From: Cyclobacteriaceae bacterium
GTDB lineage: Bacteria > Bacteroidota > Bacteroidia > Cytophagales > Cyclobacteriaceae
Reading direction: 5' to 3'
Assembly: GCA_029882725.1 (NCBI GenBank)
Contig: JAOUKG010000040.1
Coordinates: 1-9,722 of the forward strand
DNA: 9,722 nucleotides
Of the stretch, positions 1 through 6,626 are shown in pieces (the first letter of the stretch is position 1; every line of letters begins with the position of its first letter). Under the pieces are notes generated by a model. The model was not told where the DNA came from. It saw nothing but the letters and a program-made list of their open reading frames with translations, and did no database searches. Made by a program: the position numbers and the translations under genes.

Positions 1-58
1 ACCCCTTAATTAATAGGCGTCAAACCTGATTTATTCTATAGAATTTGTTATCTAGATC

Positions 59-82
59 AAAAAAATAAACGTTTATTTTTTT
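59..82. promoter_or_regulatory. Perfect 24-bp palindrome centred on AAACGTTT
   Basis: Positions 59-70 are the exact reverse complement of 71-82, with an A-rich left arm, the core ATAAACGTTTAT in the middle and a T-rich right arm. A transcript in either direction would form a hairpin ending in Us, so a rho-independent terminator for an unseen upstream gene is possible. The arms contain only one C-G step and would pair weakly, and there is no loop. The symmetrical core with a central CG also resembles operators of LacI-type regulators. I cannot decide between these readings. Confidence 0.4.
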
Positions 83-181
83 GGGTATAGGCCAGGAAAT
101 TTTGAGTTATAGAGATTATTTGTTAGGGAAATAGCATTATCCCCTCCCCATTCTAAGTTACAAAAAACACTCCTTAATAGC

Positions 182-198
182 CGTTTATTAAACGTTTA
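182..198. promoter_or_regulatory. Clustered CGTTTA/TAAACG inverted motifs
   Basis: CGTTTA at 182-187 and TAAACG at 189-194 form a 6-1-6 inverted repeat, and a further CGTTTA follows at 193-198, sharing the central CG. The same hexamer in both orientations forms the core of the palindrome at 59-82. Finding the same core twice about 115 bases apart upstream of one gene suggests a paired operator. The protein that would bind is not in the window as far as I can tell. In AT-rich DNA some of this could be chance. Confidence 0.3.
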
Positions 199-323
199 AA
201 TGAATTCTTATTTTCAGGCTTGCAAAAAAGTGCAATAACAAAATAGTTTATTAAAACCATTGGCTTAGGTTATTGAAGTTTCTTTTTCCTATTTTTAATA
301 ACCTTTAACCAAATTCATCTGCT

Positions 324-3300
324 ATGAAAATCAAATTGTATTTTGCTGCAATTCTATTTTTACTTTTCTCTTGTTCAAAGCACCAACCAAATTCGCCTTC
401 AGTTGTAAGTTTTATTATCGATCCTGTTGAAAAATTGGATACCGCTTTTATCTCCAATATGAAATGGCGAAATGTTGGCCCTCATAGAGGAGGTCGTTCG
501 CTGGCTGTTGCGGGAAGCCCTACGCGTAAGTTTGAGTATTATTTTGGAGCCGTGGGAGGTGGCCTTTGGAAAACAACCGATGGTGGTACCAATTGGAAGC
601 CTGTTACAGATGGACAACTTAAAAGCTCTTCCGTTGGGGCTGTAGCTGTCGCTGAAACAAATCCGGATGTTATATACATAGGTATGGGCGAGACAGAACT
701 GCGCGGAAATATCATGCAGGGAGATGGGGTTTACAAATCGGAAGACGCTGGAAAATCATGGAAACACATGGGTTTGGAGGAAACTCATGCCATTGCCGTA
801 ATTCGGGTGCACCCAAAAAATGAAAATATTCTCTATGTTGCTGCCCTTGGCCACCCTTATGGGAAAAATGAACAACGTGGTGTTTTCCGATCAAAAGATG
901 GTGGCCAGTCCTGGGAAAAAGTATTGTATGTAGGAGATGATGCAGGTGCAATTGATCTGGTAATGGATAGAAATAATCCCAATGTTATATATGCTTCCAC
1001 TTGGCAGGTGTATCGCACACCCTGGAAAATGTGGGGCGGGGGTGAAAAATGTGGCCTCTACAAATCATCCAATGGTGGTGACACCTGGGAACCCTTGATT
1101 CAAAATGAAGGAATGCCGGAAGGTCCTATAGGAAAAATTGGTGTTACGGTTTCACCGGCAAATAGTAATCGGGTTTGGGCAATTGTCGAAGCCAATGAGG
1201 GAGGACTTTTCCGATCAGATAATGCGGGAAAAACCTGGGAAAAAGTGAATGATGAGCGTAAATTGAGGCAACGTGCCTTTTATTACAGTCGGATTTTTGC
1301 AGATCCCAAAGACGAAAATACGGTGTATGGCCTGAATGTGGATTTCTGGAAATCTACTGATGGAGGTAAAACATTTGATGTAGAACTTCATGTGCCCCAT
1401 GGGGATAATCACGATATGTGGATAGACCCCACAGACCCATTGAGGATGATAAATGGTAACGATGGAGGAGGTACAGTTTCTGTAAATGGAGGTAAATCCT
1501 GGACCGATTATGATTTCCCAACCGCTCAGTTGTATCATATTATGACCACGAATGATTTTCCTTATTTTATTTGTGGTGCACAGCAAGACAATTCTACCCT
1601 ATGCATTCCATCAGAAGGTTGGGGGTTTCTGCAAGCCCGGGGGCCAGCTTCCGAATATTACTTTAGTCCGGGAGGAGGTGAGAGTGGCTATATTGCGCAA
1701 CACCCGGATAAACCAAATGTGTTTTTCGCAGGAAGTCAGGGGGCTTTATTAACACGGTTTGATAAATCTACGGGCCATATTCGCGATGTGCAGGTGTCTC
1801 CAAGGTTTTTTAGTGGTGAGCCTTCCGATGCTCTGCCTGAAAGATGGCAATGGACATTTCCAATTGTATTTTCACCTGTAGATCACAATAAATTATACAC
1901 CTGTTCCCAACATGTTTGGGTTTCGGAAGATGAAGGTCAAAGTTGGAAAAAAATAAGTCCCGACCTCACGCTTGCCGATCCGGAAACATTGGGTCCTACG
2001 GGTGGAATAATAACCAAAGATATGAATGGCCCCGAGATTTATGCCACGGTTTTTTCTCTGGCTCCAAGTTTTCAGGATGTAAATACAATTTGGGCAGGCT
2101 CTGACGATGGTTTGGTGCATATTACTCGTGATCATGGTGAGAATTGGACGAACATTACTCCCCCTGATATGCCAAAGCATACACGGGTATCTGTTATTGA
2201 TGCTTCAAAACATGATCAGGGAACAGCCTATATCGCAGGGAAACGTTATCAAATGGACGATAGAAAGCCTTATATATGGAGAACTCATGATTTTGGGCAA
2301 ACATGGAAGTTAATTGTAAAAGGAATTCGGGAAGATGATTATATCCATGCAGTTCGTGAAGATCCTTATGTACCCGGATTGTTGTATGCTGCAGGGGAAC
2401 ATCAAGTTTGGGTTTCTTTTGATGATGGGGAAAACTGGCATTCCCTTCAAATAAATATGCCGGACACACAGATAGCCGATTTATCAGTAACCGAAAAGGA
2501 CTTGGTTGCAGGAACTCATGGCAGGTCCATTTGGATATTGGATGACATAGCCCCATTAAGGGAATACAGGGAAGCTATTCTTGAAGAAAAGGCACGTTTG
2601 CTGAAACCTTATTATGCGGTAAGAAGAGTACAGGATGCCACTATCCAATATTATTTACCGGAACAGGCCGATTCTGTAATTGTTGAAATCATAGATCATA
2701 CAGGTTCTACCGTTATAAAGAAAACAGGAACAAAACCAAAAATTGAAGAAAAAGAAGGGAGTAGTTGGTTCGGAAGGAATGTAAAAGACCCTACTACAGC
2801 TAAGGGCCTGAATACATGGATTTGGAACGGAAGGCACGAAGGCGCAAAAGAGTTTAAAGGGATGATTATCTGGTCTGCAAGACCTCAATTGGGGCCTTGG
2901 GCGGTGCCTGGAAAATATATAGTTAAAGTGACGGCCAATGGAGAAAGCCTGATTTCTGATTTTGATTTAAAACAGGACCCAAGAATAGTAGGAATATCCA
3001 TTGCTGATATGCAGAAACAATTTGATTTAGCTATGCAAATCAGAAATGCCACCGATACAGCCAATAAAGTAATTATAGCCATAAGGGAAAGAAAGACAAG
3101 GTTGGATTCAACGAAACACATGTTTACCGGGGAAGATTTGAAAAATATTGAAATTACACTGAAACAATTGTCTGATGTGGAACAAAAAATCTATCAGGTT
3201 CAAAATCAAAGTCCGCAGGATCCTTTAAATTTTCCAATCAAGGTAAATAACCGTTTAGCCTATTTACGTAAAAGCGTTGAAAGTGGCGATGGCCCGCCCA

Positions 3301-3404
3301 CCGCAGGTGCATACGAAGTTTTTGACCAACTAAAACAAGAATTGGACGAATACATCAAGGAATATCATTCCATCACCCGTGGCGACGGTGGTAGGGGCGA
3401 ATAA
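324..3404 (+). CDS. Large Asp-box (BNR/sortilin-like) beta-propeller lipoprotein
   Basis: A secreted protein of 1026 residues. Residues 1-16 are a signal peptide with lipobox LFSC, so Cys17 should be lipidated and the protein anchored to a membrane facing the periplasm or the outside. Eleven Asp-box motifs (S/T-x-D/N-x-G-x-x-W/F) are visible, ending near residues 91, 146, 197, 255, 305, 351, 393, 541, 608, 661 and 705. This predicts one large or two consecutive beta-propellers over roughly 45-740. The VGPHRGGRS stretch at 51-59 is typical of the sortilin/VPS10-like Bacteroidota family often labelled 'glycosyl hydrolase'. After the propellers comes a probable beta-sandwich (about 760-890, with GPWAVPGKY), then a helical tail (about 895-1015). 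No catalytic site is evident, so binding or scaffolding is as likely as enzymatic activity. The last residues, RGDGGRGE, appear to be encoded by repeat DNA. It is convergent with the sugar dehydrogenase gene and probably unrelated to the nos genes. Confidence 0.88.
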   Translation: MKIKLYFAAILFLLFSCSKHQPNSPSVVSFIIDPVEKLDTAFISNMKWRNVGPHRGGRSLAVAGSPTRKFEYYFGAVGGGLWKTTDGGTNWKPVTDGQLKSSSVGAVAVAETNPDVIYIGMGETELRGNIMQGDGVYKSEDAGKSWKHMGLEETHAIAVIRVHPKNENILYVAALGHPYGKNEQRGVFRSKDGGQSWEKVLYVGDDAGAIDLVMDRNNPNVIYASTWQVYRTPWKMWGGGEKCGLYKSSNGGDTWEPLIQNEGMPEGPIGKIGVTVSPANSNRVWAIVEANEGGLFRSDNAGKTWEKVNDERKLRQRAFYYSRIFADPKDENTVYGLNVDFWKSTDGGKTFDVELHVPHGDNHDMWIDPTDPLRMINGNDGGGTVSVNGGKSWTDYDFPTAQLYHIMTTNDFPYFICGAQQDNSTLCIPSEGWGFLQARGPASEYYFSPGGGESGYIAQHPDKPNVFFAGSQGALLTRFDKSTGHIRDVQVSPRFFSGEPSDALPERWQWTFPIVFSPVDHNKLYTCSQHVWVSEDEGQSWKKISPDLTLADPETLGPTGGIITKDMNGPEIYATVFSLAPSFQDVNTIWAGSDDGLVHITRDHGENWTNITPPDMPKHTRVSVIDASKHDQGTAYIAGKRYQMDDRKPYIWRTHDFGQTWKLIVKGIREDDYIHAVREDPYVPGLLYAAGEHQVWVSFDDGENWHSLQINMPDTQIADLSVTEKDLVAGTHGRSIWILDDIAPLREYREAILEEKARLLKPYYAVRRVQDATIQYYLPEQADSVIVEIIDHTGSTVIKKTGTKPKIEEKEGSSWFGRNVKDPTTAKGLNTWIWNGRHEGAKEFKGMIIWSARPQLGPWAVPGKYIVKVTANGESLISDFDLKQDPRIVGISIADMQKQFDLAMQIRNATDTANKVIIAIRERKTRLDSTKHMFTGEDLKNIEITLKQLSDVEQKIYQVQNQSPQDPLNFPIKVNNRLAYLRKSVESGDGPPTAGAYEVFDQLKQELDEYIKEYHSITRGDGGRGE

Positions 3405-3454
3405 ACATTCGCTCATATCCCACCACATTTAATGGGCGAATATATATTCGTCAT
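3395..3454. repeat. Two tandem copies of a small GGGCGAAT...ATTCG palindromic element
   Basis: Copy one (3395-3416) and copy two (3434-3454) both read GGGCGAATA, a short AT loop, then ATTCG and TCAT. Each folds into a hairpin: 3397-3402 pairs with 3407-3412, and 3437-3441 pairs with 3446-3450. The first copy overlaps the stop codon at 3402-3404 of the preceding gene. Outside it, GTGGT in 3388-3392 can pair with ACCAC at about 3422-3426, making a longer imperfect hairpin. A weaker relative lies on the minus strand at about 3561-3577. This resembles the small extragenic palindromes scattered through many Bacteroidota genomes. Copy number in this genome cannot be judged from one window. Confidence 0.6.
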
Positions 3455-3487
3455 ACCAATTTACAATTGTTCAAAATTACAGTAAAC

Positions 3488-3528
3488 AAAAAACACCCAA
3501 TGGTAAATTTAACCATTGGGTGTTTTTT
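3488..3528. terminator. Bidirectional intrinsic terminator between convergent genes
   Basis: Positions 3491-3504 are exactly complementary to 3512-3525, giving a 14-bp stem (ACACCCAATGGT arm) around the 7-nt loop at 3505-3511. The stem is flanked by an A run on the left (3488-3493) and a T run on the right (3523-3528). A transcript from either side therefore ends in a GC-containing hairpin plus a U tract. It sits between the plus-strand gene ending at 3404 and the minus-strand gene ending at 3585, as expected for a shared terminator. Confidence 0.9.
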
Positions 3529-3584
3529 AATGTGCATAATTGGTGCGATAACAGATAGACAAATAGTTATTCGTCCCTGTCTGT

Positions 3585-5009
3585 CTATTGTGGCAATAAC
3601 CGGAATACATATCCGGGCTCCTCAACCCCTACGTATATGTAGCCATCCGGACCCATTTCCACGAATCGGACACGACCGATATTTTTCAATAAGCTTTCTT
3701 CTTCTATTACTTTTCCGTCTTCCATTCTTACCCTGTTTAAATACCTGAAACGAAGACTGCCAATTAGAAAATCACCTTTCCAGGCTGCATATTTATCGCC
3801 GGTAACAATAGCAAATCCGCTGGGAGCGATAGAAGGAACCCAGTAATTAATAGGTTGCTCCATTCCCTCACGAGCTGTTTCAGTAGTGAATACCGTACCA
3901 TCATAATTGATACCGTATGAAATAACAGGCCAGCCAAAATTTAATCCGGGGCGGATATGGTTTAGCTCATCACCACCACGTGGTCCATGTTCATTTTCCC
4001 AGATTATACCCGTTTCAGGATGTTTTGTTAATCCTTGTGGGTTTCTGTGGCCGTAACTATATATAGTAGAGTTAGCATTATCGTTATGAACGAAAGGATT
4101 ATCTTCAGGAATGCTACCATCATCCTTAATTCTGTGGATTTTCCCCGGATCTTTGGTCAAATCCTGAGGGTTTTCATCTCTTCTGCCTCTATCACCTACT
4201 GAAAAATACAAATAACCATCATTTCCGAACACAAGTCGTGAGCCATAATGATGGCGTGTAGGCAATGCGGGTTTTGCTTCAAATAATTCTTCTACATTTT
4301 CCAAAGAAGTACCGTTTAGTTTTCCCTTTACAACTGCTGTGGTGGAAAGAGAATCCATACCCTCCATTACAAGTTTGGAATAAGATATATATACCAGTTT
4401 GTTTTCTGAAAAACGGGGATGTAATTCAACGTCCAACAATCCGCCCTGGCCCATGGCAAGAACAGGAGGTACACCAGAAACTACGGTGGTGTCAAGAGTA
4501 GAAGAAATATGATACAGTTTCCCGGAGCGCTCAGTAACAAGCATGGCACCTTCAGATAGGAATGCAATGCCCCATGGGTGTTGAACACCCGCCATAACAG
4601 TGTCTAAACGTACAGTTAAATTTTTTGCCTCAAAAATGGGACTCATTACAGAATCAAAGTTGTACTTTTTAGCATTTTCAACTCCATTTAAAATAAAATC
4701 AGCCAATTCCCCTCTTTCTTCTTCGTTGAATAAGGCGTCAAAGGATGGCATACCGGCCTCAAGATACCCTGATTTAATGGATGCCATAATATTTTCCCTT
4801 TCTGATCCATGTTTCCATTTCCTGTCGACAAAACCATTCAGTTTTTCGCCGTGGCAACTGGCACAATTTGATTGATAGCGAATGGCTATGGAATCGATTT
4901 CCTCCATATTGGCTTCAGCCTCCTCATGTTTTTTCTCCGATTGTTTTGATACAAAAATGACAATTAGTAAAATCAAGGAAACAATAAAGACTATATTCTG
5001 TTTTTTCAT
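3585..5009 (-). CDS. Membrane-anchored cytochrome c-PQQ-dependent sugar dehydrogenase fusion
   Basis: 474 residues. A hydrophobic segment at 5-20 with no lipobox cysteine acts as a signal or membrane anchor. A short class I cytochrome c domain follows: the heme site CASCH is at 49-53, with a probable axial Met87 in GMPSF. From about 125 to 474 lies a six-bladed quinoprotein domain of the soluble glucose/sorbosone/aldose dehydrogenase family. Its hallmarks are HPWGIAF (144-150), HHYGSRLVF, GDRG, DNPF, GHRNPQG and HGPRGGDELN. The family oxidises aldoses or related alcohols in the periplasm using PQQ. The attached heme could pass electrons from PQQH2 to the respiratory chain. The natural substrate is unknown. 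The gene lies 39 bases downstream of the Rrf2 regulator on the same strand, so the two are probably co-transcribed. No PQQ biosynthesis genes are visible, so the cofactor must be made elsewhere or imported. Confidence 0.9.
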   Translation of the reverse strand: MKKQNIVFIVSLILLIVIFVSKQSEKKHEEAEANMEEIDSIAIRYQSNCASCHGEKLNGFVDRKWKHGSERENIMASIKSGYLEAGMPSFDALFNEEERGELADFILNGVENAKKYNFDSVMSPIFEAKNLTVRLDTVMAGVQHPWGIAFLSEGAMLVTERSGKLYHISSTLDTTVVSGVPPVLAMGQGGLLDVELHPRFSENKLVYISYSKLVMEGMDSLSTTAVVKGKLNGTSLENVEELFEAKPALPTRHHYGSRLVFGNDGYLYFSVGDRGRRDENPQDLTKDPGKIHRIKDDGSIPEDNPFVHNDNANSTIYSYGHRNPQGLTKHPETGIIWENEHGPRGGDELNHIRPGLNFGWPVISYGINYDGTVFTTETAREGMEQPINYWVPSIAPSGFAIVTGDKYAAWKGDFLIGSLRFRYLNRVRMEDGKVIEEESLLKNIGRVRFVEMGPDGYIYVGVEEPGYVFRLLPQ

Positions 5010-5048
5010 GCTTTTTAATATTAAACGTAAGCACGAAAATACTAAAAT

Positions 5049-5462
5049 TTATTTGTATCTAGTGTTATCTTTGAGCATTTGCTCAATTGATCTGTCTATT
5101 ACCGTTTTTTCCAGATTAGTTTTAAATTTTTTAAACTCAGAATGCAAGATACAAGGGTTTTTGTCATTACACTTGGGAAGACCTAATAGACATTGTTTGA
5201 ATACATTTTTACCATCGATACAAACAATCACATCAATAAGATTTTTTTTTCGGTTTTGTTTGTCCATATAAAATCCACCACCCCTTCCTTTTAATGAGGA
5301 GATGACGTTACTTCGCGATAATTGTTGTAATACTTTACTTAAATAGGGTTTTGGGATGGTAAGGGCAGTGGCAATTTCTTCTACAGTACTTTTGGTTTCC
5401 TCTCCTTTTTCAGAGAGGTATAAAATAGTTCGTATTGCGTATTTTGTGGAGTTGGAAAACAT
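5049..5462 (-). CDS. Rrf2-family transcriptional regulator, likely Fe-S or NO sensing
   Basis: 137 residues, normal for the family. An N-terminal winged helix-turn-helix covers about 1-66: the recognition helix is near PKPYLSKVLQQL (37-48) and the wing is GRGGGFYM (59-66). Cysteines at 81, 91, 98 and 104 follow, then His107. Spacing C91-x6-C98-x5-C104 closely matches the three cysteine ligands that hold the Fe-S cluster in IscR and NsrR, and IscR also uses a histidine at the H107 position. I infer a redox- or nitric-oxide-responsive repressor. Naming it NsrR is not justified without phylogeny. The gene is divergent from the nos operon, with 99 bases between start codons, and precedes the sugar dehydrogenase gene. 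A dyad in the shared promoter region is a candidate site for it. Confidence 0.88.
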   Translation of the reverse strand: MFSNSTKYAIRTILYLSEKGEETKSTVEEIATALTIPKPYLSKVLQQLSRSNVISSLKGRGGGFYMDKQNRKKNLIDVIVCIDGKNVFKQCLLGLPKCNDKNPCILHSEFKKFKTNLEKTVIDRSIEQMLKDNTRYK

Positions 5463-5489
5463 GATGTAAATGTAAAAAAATTTTTTATT

Positions 5490-5525
5490 TTAAATAGGAT
5501 AATAATATCTTTTTATCTTATTTTA
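5490..5525. promoter_or_regulatory. Dyad in the divergent regulator/nos promoter region
   Basis: AAATAGGATA (5492-5501) and TATCTTATTT (5514-5523) are inverted repeats with one mismatch, centred at 5507.5. Further pairs extend inward (5502/5513, 5504/5511, 5505/5510) and outward (5490/5525). The dyad lies about 30 bases from the regulator start and about 40 from the cytochrome start, where it could control both directions. Rrf2 proteins bind AT-rich dyads of about this size, so autoregulation plus control of nos is plausible. The region is extremely AT-rich, so chance symmetry is a real alternative. I could not identify clear -33 and -7 boxes in 5463-5561 on either strand. Confidence 0.4.
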
Positions 5526-5561
5526 CATGAAAATTAAAATGAACTTAAATTACAGAGAAGA

Positions 5562-6029
5562 ATGAAGCATATTTTAACAATCTTGTCGGCACTTCTTATT
5601 GCAAGTTGCTCTTCGTCACCGAGTGGAAATGAGAGTGCGGCACCTCCGGGCAAAGTAGAAACCCCCGCCACCTTAGAGGAAATCGAGAAATCTTTTGAAA
5701 AATATAAAGGAGTTGGGCCTGTGTCGGAAGTTGAAGTTGGAGATGAAATAGATCAAACTTTGGCCGATGAAGGCAAAGTGATCTTTGAAGCCAAATGTAC
5801 TGCTTGTCATAAAACAGACAAGAGGTTTATTGGACCTGGTTTAAAGGGAATTACTGAACGTAGAACCCCGGAATGGACCATGAACATGATTTTGAATCCT
5901 GAAAAGATGACACAGGAAGACCCCATTGGAAAATTATTATTAATAGAATACAATGGATCGCCTATGGCTAATCAGAATCTTACAGAGGAAGAGGCCAGAA
6001 AGGTGTTTGAATATTTTAGAACCTTATGA
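5562..6029 (+). CDS. Mono-heme cytochrome c lipoprotein, candidate NosZ electron donor
   Basis: 155 residues. The signal peptide ends at lipobox IASC, giving lipidated Cys16. A low-complexity Ser/Pro/Glu linker to about residue 60 is followed by one class I cytochrome c domain. The heme attachment motif is CTACH (79-83), and Met135 in GSPM is the likely sixth ligand, placed before the C-terminal helix as in the family. It is the first gene of the plus-strand nos operon, 9 bases from the next gene. Clade II NosZ receives electrons through periplasmic c-type cytochromes, and the position of this gene makes it the natural donor. That role is inferred from context, not shown. The start at 5562 is the only ATG giving a proper signal peptide. 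Confidence 0.9.
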   Translation: MKHILTILSALLIASCSSSPSGNESAAPPGKVETPATLEEIEKSFEKYKGVGPVSEVEVGDEIDQTLADEGKVIFEAKCTACHKTDKRFIGPGLKGITERRTPEWTMNMILNPEKMTQEDPIGKLLLIEYNGSPMANQNLTEEEARKVFEYFRTL

Positions 6030-6038
6030 TCAAATGTT

Positions 6039-6602
6039 ATGAAAAACCTAATCAAAACGACAACCTTTTTATTGATGCTCCTTGCGGTATCTTGTTCAAA
6101 TCCTCCTGCCTCTAATGAAGAGGTAGCCGATCTTGAAAATACAAGACCCAAAGGACAAGCTTCTGTGGTAGATGATGAATCTGCCAAGAACATACTGCAG
6201 ATTGCTGCAGGTTCCCCTGATCACACTACTTTGGTAGCCGCAGTGCAAGCTGCAGAAATTGAGCATGTATTGGTAAATGCAGGGCCGTTAACTGTTTTTG
6301 CCCCCACCAATGCCGCTTTCGATCTTTTACCAGAAGGCACAGTGTCTGATTTATTGAAACCTGAAAACAAGGGTACTCTTGCCACCATTTTGACAAGACA
6401 CGCTTCCCCCGGTTCTTACGATGTTCCTGCACTTCAAAAATTAGTGAAAAAAGGATTTAAGCTATACATGGCTACCGGCGATTACCTCGAAATTACACAA
6501 GAGGGAGAAGATGTTTTTGTTGGAGGAGCGAAAATAATAGGTACAATTCAGACCTCAAACGGAATAATTAATGTTGTTGATAAAGTGATATTACCCGAAT
6601 AA
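6039..6602 (+). CDS. Fasciclin (FAS1) domain lipoprotein
   Basis: 187 residues with a signal peptide and lipobox AVSC (Cys19). One FAS1 domain occupies about 48-187. The conserved H1 motif TVFAPTNAAF is at 85-94, a histidine (His121) stands at the usual YH position in LTRHASPG, and the H2 motif NGIINVVDKVILP is at 174-186. FAS1 domains are protein- or surface-binding modules in adhesion proteins and many bacterial lipoproteins, and no catalytic activity is assigned. Here the gene sits between the cytochrome and nosZ with only 9 and 24 bases of spacing, so it must be co-expressed with them. A role in docking the cytochrome to NosZ or placing NosZ at the membrane is possible but is inference. 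From memory, similar arrangements occur in other Bacteroidota nos clusters. Confidence 0.9.
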   Translation: MKNLIKTTTFLLMLLAVSCSNPPASNEEVADLENTRPKGQASVVDDESAKNILQIAAGSPDHTTLVAAVQAAEIEHVLVNAGPLTVFAPTNAAFDLLPEGTVSDLLKPENKGTLATILTRHASPGSYDVPALQKLVKKGFKLYMATGDYLEITQEGEDVFVGGAKIIGTIQTSNGIINVVDKVILPE

Positions 6603-6626
6603 CTATATAAATAAATCAAACAAGTC

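Larger units (their letters stand above)
1..323. other. Non-coding leader upstream of the propeller gene
   Basis: I see no convincing reading frame on either strand here. The stretch is very AT-rich and holds short palindromes: ATTCTATAGAAT at 33-44, a longer one at 59-82, and a CGTTTA cluster at 182-198, the last two listed separately. The last roughly 120 bases should contain the promoter of the gene starting at 324, but I cannot point to a clear Bacteroidota-type TAnnTTTG box with a matching -33 TTG. No Shine-Dalgarno sequence precedes the ATG at 324, as is usual in this phylum. Confidence 0.6.

Noticed and set aside
1215..1586. Minus-strand open frame of 123 codons inside the propeller gene
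   Set aside because: It lies wholly opposite conserved Asp-box coding sequence. Its composition (many Ile, His, Pro) is typical of an antisense shadow.
2194..2556. Minus-strand open frame of 120 codons inside the propeller gene
   Set aside because: It is antisense to conserved Asp-box repeats, with no domain or plausible start context.
324..3404. Assignment of the propeller protein as a sialidase
   Set aside because: Asp-boxes alone do not make a sialidase. I saw no recognisable sialidase arginine triad or FRIP motif, and the count and layout fit the sortilin-like family better.
3553..3588. Inverted repeat ATAGACA/TGTCTAT at the end of the dehydrogenase gene as a second terminator
   Set aside because: The stem is only 7 bp with a long loop and overlaps the stop codon. 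The hairpin at 3488-3528 is a far better terminator for this gene.
3467..3748. Plus-strand frame of 93 codons running through the terminator into the dehydrogenase 3' end
   Set aside because: It contains the terminator hairpin and then runs antisense to the conserved C-terminus of the dehydrogenase.
4882..5271. Plus-strand open frame of 129 codons crossing the dehydrogenase-regulator junction
   Set aside because: It is antisense to two well-supported genes, has a low-complexity hydrophobic/Ser/Phe composition and matches no family I recognise.
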